From: Streptomyces sp. BA2
Lineage (GTDB): Bacteria; Actinomycetota; Actinomycetes; Streptomycetales; Streptomycetaceae
Reading direction: 5' to 3'
Assembly (NCBI RefSeq): GCF_009769735.1
Contig: NZ_WSRO01000002.1
Location: 7,551,001 to 7,615,000 of the forward strand
DNA length: 64,000 nucleotides
The notes beneath the pieces are model-generated. The model was given only the letters and a program-made list of their open reading frames with translations. It searched no databases and was not told the origin of the DNA. The translations under genes were made by a program, and so were the position numbers. Positions 61,081 to 64,000 of the stretch are shown one piece after another; the first letter of the stretch is position 1, and every line of letters starts with the position of its first letter.

Positions 61081-63492
61081 GTGGGCGGCACGACGCTGGT
61101 GAAGGGCGCCGAGCAGGGGGACTTGGCGGTGGCCGTGGTGCCTCCGGGCGTCGCGGAGGCGCCACCGCCCGGGGAGCACGTGTCGGCGGCGGCAGGGCTC
61201 AGCCCCGGACGCGTCCGGATGGTCTTCGTCGGGCTCATGCTCGCCCTGTTGCTCGCCGCCCTGGAGCAGATGATCGTCGCCACCGCGCTCCCGAAGATCG
61301 TCGGTGAGCTGCACGGCCTGGACAAGATGTCCTGGGCGATCACCGCCTATCTGCTCACGTCCACGATCGGCTTGCCCATCTACGGCAAGCTCGGGGATCT
61401 CTTCGGGCGCAAAGGCGTCTTCCAGTTCGCGATTCTCATCTTCATCATCGGCTCCGCGCTTGCCGGTTGGTCGCGCACGATGGACCAGCTCATCGCCTTC
61501 CGCGCCCTCCAGGGCGTCGGCGCGGGCGGCCTCATGATCGGCGTACAGGCGATCATCGCGGACATCGTCCCGCCCCGGGAGCGCGGCCGCTACATGGGCC
61601 TGATCGGCGCCGCGTTCGGCCTCGCGTCGGTCGCGGGACCGCTGCTCGGCGGGTTCTTCACCGACCACGTCACCTGGCGCTGGTGCTTCTACTTCAACGT
61701 GCCCTTCGGCCTCGTCACCTTCGCCGTCGTCAGCTTCGGTCTCAAGCTGCCCAAGCCCACCGCGAAGGCCCGACTCGACGTGATCGGCGCGTTGTTGCTG
61801 GCCTCCGCCTCCACCTGCCTTGTGCTCCTGACCAGTTGGGGCGGCACCGAGTACGCGTGGGGATCGCGCGTCATCCTCGGGCTCGCAGCCGGAGCCGTCG
61901 CCTCGGTCGTACTCTTCCTCGTCGCCGAACACTTCGCCGCAGAACCGATCATCCCGCTGCGCCTGTTCCGTGATTCGGTCTTCAACGTCACCGGCCTCGT
62001 GGGCGTGGTCGTAGGCATCGCCCTCTTCGGTGCGGCCAGTTACCTGCCGACCTTCCTCCAGATGGTCGACGGCGCGAGCGCCACCGAGTCCGGACTGCTC
62101 ATGCTGCCGATGATGGGCGGCATCGTCGGCGCCTCCATCCTCTCCGGCCAGCTCATCAGCCACACCGGCCGCTACAAGATCTATCCGGTCATCGGCGGCA
62201 TCCTGTCCGTCATCGGCATGTGGCTGCTCTCCCGGCTCGAAGCCGACACACCCCGGCTGCACTACAGCATCTGGATGGCCGTGCTCGGCGCGGGAGTCGG
62301 CCTCGTCATGCCCGTGCTCATCCTCGCCGTGCAGAACGCGGTACGTCCGTCCGACCTCGGCACGGCCACCAGCGCCAACAACTACTTCCGGCAGATCGGC
62401 GGCAGCGTCGGCGCCGCGGTCTTCGGCACGCTCTTCGCCGACCGGCTCGCGGACTCCCTCGCCGACCGCATCCCGGCCGGGGCCGGCCTTCCGGACCCCG
62501 AGGCCATCACCCCGCAGCTCGTCCACGCGATGCCCGCCCCGCTGCGCGAGGGCTACATCCAGGCGTACGCCGACGCGATGCCCCGCATCTTCCTCTACCT
62601 GGTGCCGGTGCTCGCCCTCGGCATGCTGATCACCTTCTTCCTCAAGGAGACTCCCCTGTTGTCCAGCGCAGCGTCCCAGGACGCCCCCACGGCCGAGCCC
62701 ACGCCCATCCCCCAGGCCCGTACGTCGTACGCCGCCGGGGTGCCCGTCTGCGGCACCGTGCAGCACCCGGACGGCACCGTGGTGCCCCGCGCCGCCCTGA
62801 CCCTCATCGACGTCGGGGGCCGGCAGATCGGCCGCGGCGCGAGCGGCGACGACGGGCGGTACGCGCTCTCCACGCCGGGCGCGGGATCGTTCGTCCTGAT
62901 CGCGGCCGCGGGCGGCCACCAGCCGCAGGCGGTCACCGTCACCGTCGGCGAGCGCCCCGTGGAGCTCGACGTGGTGCTCGGCGGCGCGGGACGCCTGGCC
63001 GGCAGCGTGGTCACCGCCGACGGGACTCCGGTCAGGGACGCCGCGGTGACCCTCACCGACGTCCGCGGGGAGGTCGTCGCCACCACCCGCAGCGGACGCG
63101 AAGGCGGCTATGTGATCACGGAGTTGGTGGCCGGCGAGTACACCCTGGCCGCCAGCGCCCCCGCCTTCCGCCCGGCTGCCCTGCCCGTCACCGTGCAGGC
63201 GGCCCGCGAGACCCGGCAGGACGTCGAGCTCGCGGGCGGAGCCGTCCTGCGCGGAACCGTGCGGGCCAGCGGCGGCCGACCGGTGGAGGACGCCCGCGTG
63301 ACGCTGCTCGACGCGGCGGGCAACGTCGTGGACACCCTCACGACCCGGGAGGACGGCACCTTCCGGTTCATCGATCTGTCGTCCGGCGAGTACACGGTCA
63401 TCGCCGCGGGCTACCCACCGGTGGCGACCGTGCTCCAGGTCGCGGGCGGGGGGCGCACGGAACGGGATCTCCAGCTGGGCCACGAAGACTGA
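61081..63492 (+). CDS. DHA2-type MFS exporter with C-terminal carboxypeptidase-regulatory-like repeats
   Basis: 803 aa from GTG 61081 (GGGGAG upstream). Residues about 45-535 are a 14-helix EmrB/QacA-type drug:proton antiporter: [20 protein letters not shown], the [14 protein letters not shown] loop, [36 protein letters not shown]. After a Pro/Thr linker, residues about 560-803 contain three beta-sandwich repeats ([66 protein letters not shown]), each with a GxYxL-type end. The tail is absent from standard members. No TetR partner adjacent. Confidence 0.9.
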   Translation: MGGTTLVKGAEQGDLAVAVVPPGVAEAPPPGEHVSAAAGLSPGRVRMVFVGLMLALLLAALEQMIVATALPKIVGELHGLDKMSWAITAYLLTSTIGLPIYGKLGDLFGRKGVFQFAILIFIIGSALAGWSRTMDQLIAFRALQGVGAGGLMIGVQAIIADIVPPRERGRYMGLIGAAFGLASVAGPLLGGFFTDHVTWRWCFYFNVPFGLVTFAVVSFGLKLPKPTAKARLDVIGALLLASASTCLVLLTSWGGTEYAWGSRVILGLAAGAVASVVLFLVAEHFAAEPIIPLRLFRDSVFNVTGLVGVVVGIALFGAASYLPTFLQMVDGASATESGLLMLPMMGGIVGASILSGQLISHTGRYKIYPVIGGILSVIGMWLLSRLEADTPRLHYSIWMAVLGAGVGLVMPVLILAVQNAVRPSDLGTATSANNYFRQIGGSVGAAVFGTLFADRLADSLADRIPAGAGLPDPEAITPQLVHAMPAPLREGYIQAYADAMPRIFLYLVPVLALGMLITFFLKETPLLSSAASQDAPTAEPTPIPQARTSYAAGVPVCGTVQHPDGTVVPRAALTLIDVGGRQIGRGASGDDGRYALSTPGAGSFVLIAAAGGHQPQAVTVTVGERPVELDVVLGGAGRLAGSVVTADGTPVRDAAVTLTDVRGEVVATTRSGREGGYVITELVAGEYTLAASAPAFRPAALPVTVQAARETRQDVELAGGAVLRGTVRASGGRPVEDARVTLLDAAGNVVDTLTTREDGTFRFIDLSSGEYTVIAAGYPPVATVLQVAGGGRTERDLQLGHED

Positions 63493-63653
63493 GCCCTGGC
63501 CGGCCCCTGTATCGAGGGGCGTAGGGAAAATACCCGCCGGAGGCGCCCCCGTGGCTCCCAATTCCCCCATTGCCCCGCACGGCAACCTGTACCGGCCGTA
63601 CGGTGGTTGGGGCGGCGCAGGTCTTCGCGGTGCCGCCGGAAGGAGCGTTGGCC

Positions 63654-64000
63654 ATGGAATACGGCACCCCGGACGGACCGGTGGCGCAGCACGCCGTGGC
63701 CGGCCGGATCCCCCTCGCCGTGGTCGTGATCGACGCCGCGGGCCTTGTCTCGCACTGGAGCACCGGCGCGCGGAAGCTGTTCGGGTACGCGAAGGAGGAG
63801 GCCGTCGGAAGCCCGGCGGGCGACCTGCTTCCGGTGGCGGGCGCGATCCCCGAGGAACACGCGAACTACGGCGAGTACGACGGCCTGGGCCCCGACCTGG
63901 AGACCTCCCTCGACGGACGCATCTCGTACCCCGCCGCCGGGCGCGCACGCCTTTCCGTGCCCGGCGGCGAAGACCACCGGGTGGACGTCCTGTGGTGGGC
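63654..64000 (+). CDS. PAS-domain protein, 3' end off window (possibly SpoIIE-type phosphatase)
   Basis: The first 115 codons are present. AAGGAG lies 8 nt before ATG 63654. A PAS domain begins at residue about 15: RIPLAVVVIDAAGLVSHWSTGARKLFGYAKEEAVGSPAGDLLPV. In Streptomyces such starts usually belong to PAS-GAF-SpoIIE (PP2C) signalling proteins, but the output domain is outside the window. Confidence 0.8.
   Translation, partial: MEYGTPDGPVAQHAVAGRIPLAVVVIDAAGLVSHWSTGARKLFGYAKEEAVGSPAGDLLPVAGAIPEEHANYGEYDGLGPDLETSLDGRISYPAAGRARLSVPGGEDHRVDVLWW

Noticed and set aside
60883..63948. A 1021-codon open frame on the minus strand
   Set aside because: Antisense to the MFS exporter; composition-driven sequence with no family motifs.

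Overview
The window is a very GC-rich, gene-dense stretch with strong third-position GC bias, GTG and TTG starts, ATGA/GTGA gene overlaps, ECF sigma factors, many TetR/PucR/two-component regulators and repeat sequences of a kind common in Streptomyces. It reads as a Streptomyces chromosome segment. I see no rRNA, tRNA, CRISPR array, insertion sequence or prophage gene. About 54 genes are supported, one of them a frameshifted pseudogene; the first and last run off the window.

Layout. 1-11.6 kb: secreted S15-type hydrolase, L,D-transpeptidase lipoprotein, membrane-anchored unknown, gamma-glutamyltransferase, a SUKH-WD40-HEAT fusion protein, a TetR-controlled SDR/NTF2 pair, and a large Ser-Gly-rich protein. 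11.7-21.3 kb: a pyrimidine/hydantoin catabolism operon (N-carbamoyl amidohydrolase, class III aminotransferase, dihydropyrimidinase, LLM flavin oxidoreductase) behind a promoter with a palindrome at its start site. It is followed by a four-gene block containing an ECF41 sigma factor with matching divergent promoters, and then by the NCS1 base permease, which is preceded by a 14-codon remnant of the LLM gene. 21.3-33.5 kb: methyltransferase and AhpD-like pair, two-component system, DUF4232 lipoprotein, lipoate-protein ligase with swapped domain order, arginine antiporter plus arginine deiminase, lipoprotein, baeRF-family protein, inositol monophosphatase and a frameshifted small gene. 33.5-40.6 kb: FAD oxidoreductase, Ada-AlkA and Ogt (alkylation repair), a translationally coupled ADP-ribosylglycohydrolase/Nudix pair, glycerate kinase, and an intergenic region with a G-quadruplex motif and Streptomyces-type repeats.

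40.6-47 kb: a PucR-type regulator divergent from a complete branched-chain amino acid type ABC transporter operon (livF-G-H-M-K), closed by a perfect 40-bp palindrome. 47-48.5 kb: psd-pssA (phosphatidylethanolamine synthesis). 48.7-57.9 kb: an ethylmalonyl-CoA pathway cluster (ccr, ecm, mcl, MaoC hydratase, acyl-CoA dehydrogenase) with a TetR regulator and a double 3-hydroxyacyl-CoA dehydrogenase. Together these allow acetyl-CoA assimilation and supply ethylmalonyl- and methylmalonyl-CoA, known polyketide extender units. 58-64 kb: HEAT-repeat protein with a TTA codon and a leaderless-type start, RidA, radical SAM protein, SRPBCC protein, an MFS exporter with a C-terminal beta-sandwich tail, and the start of a PAS-domain protein.
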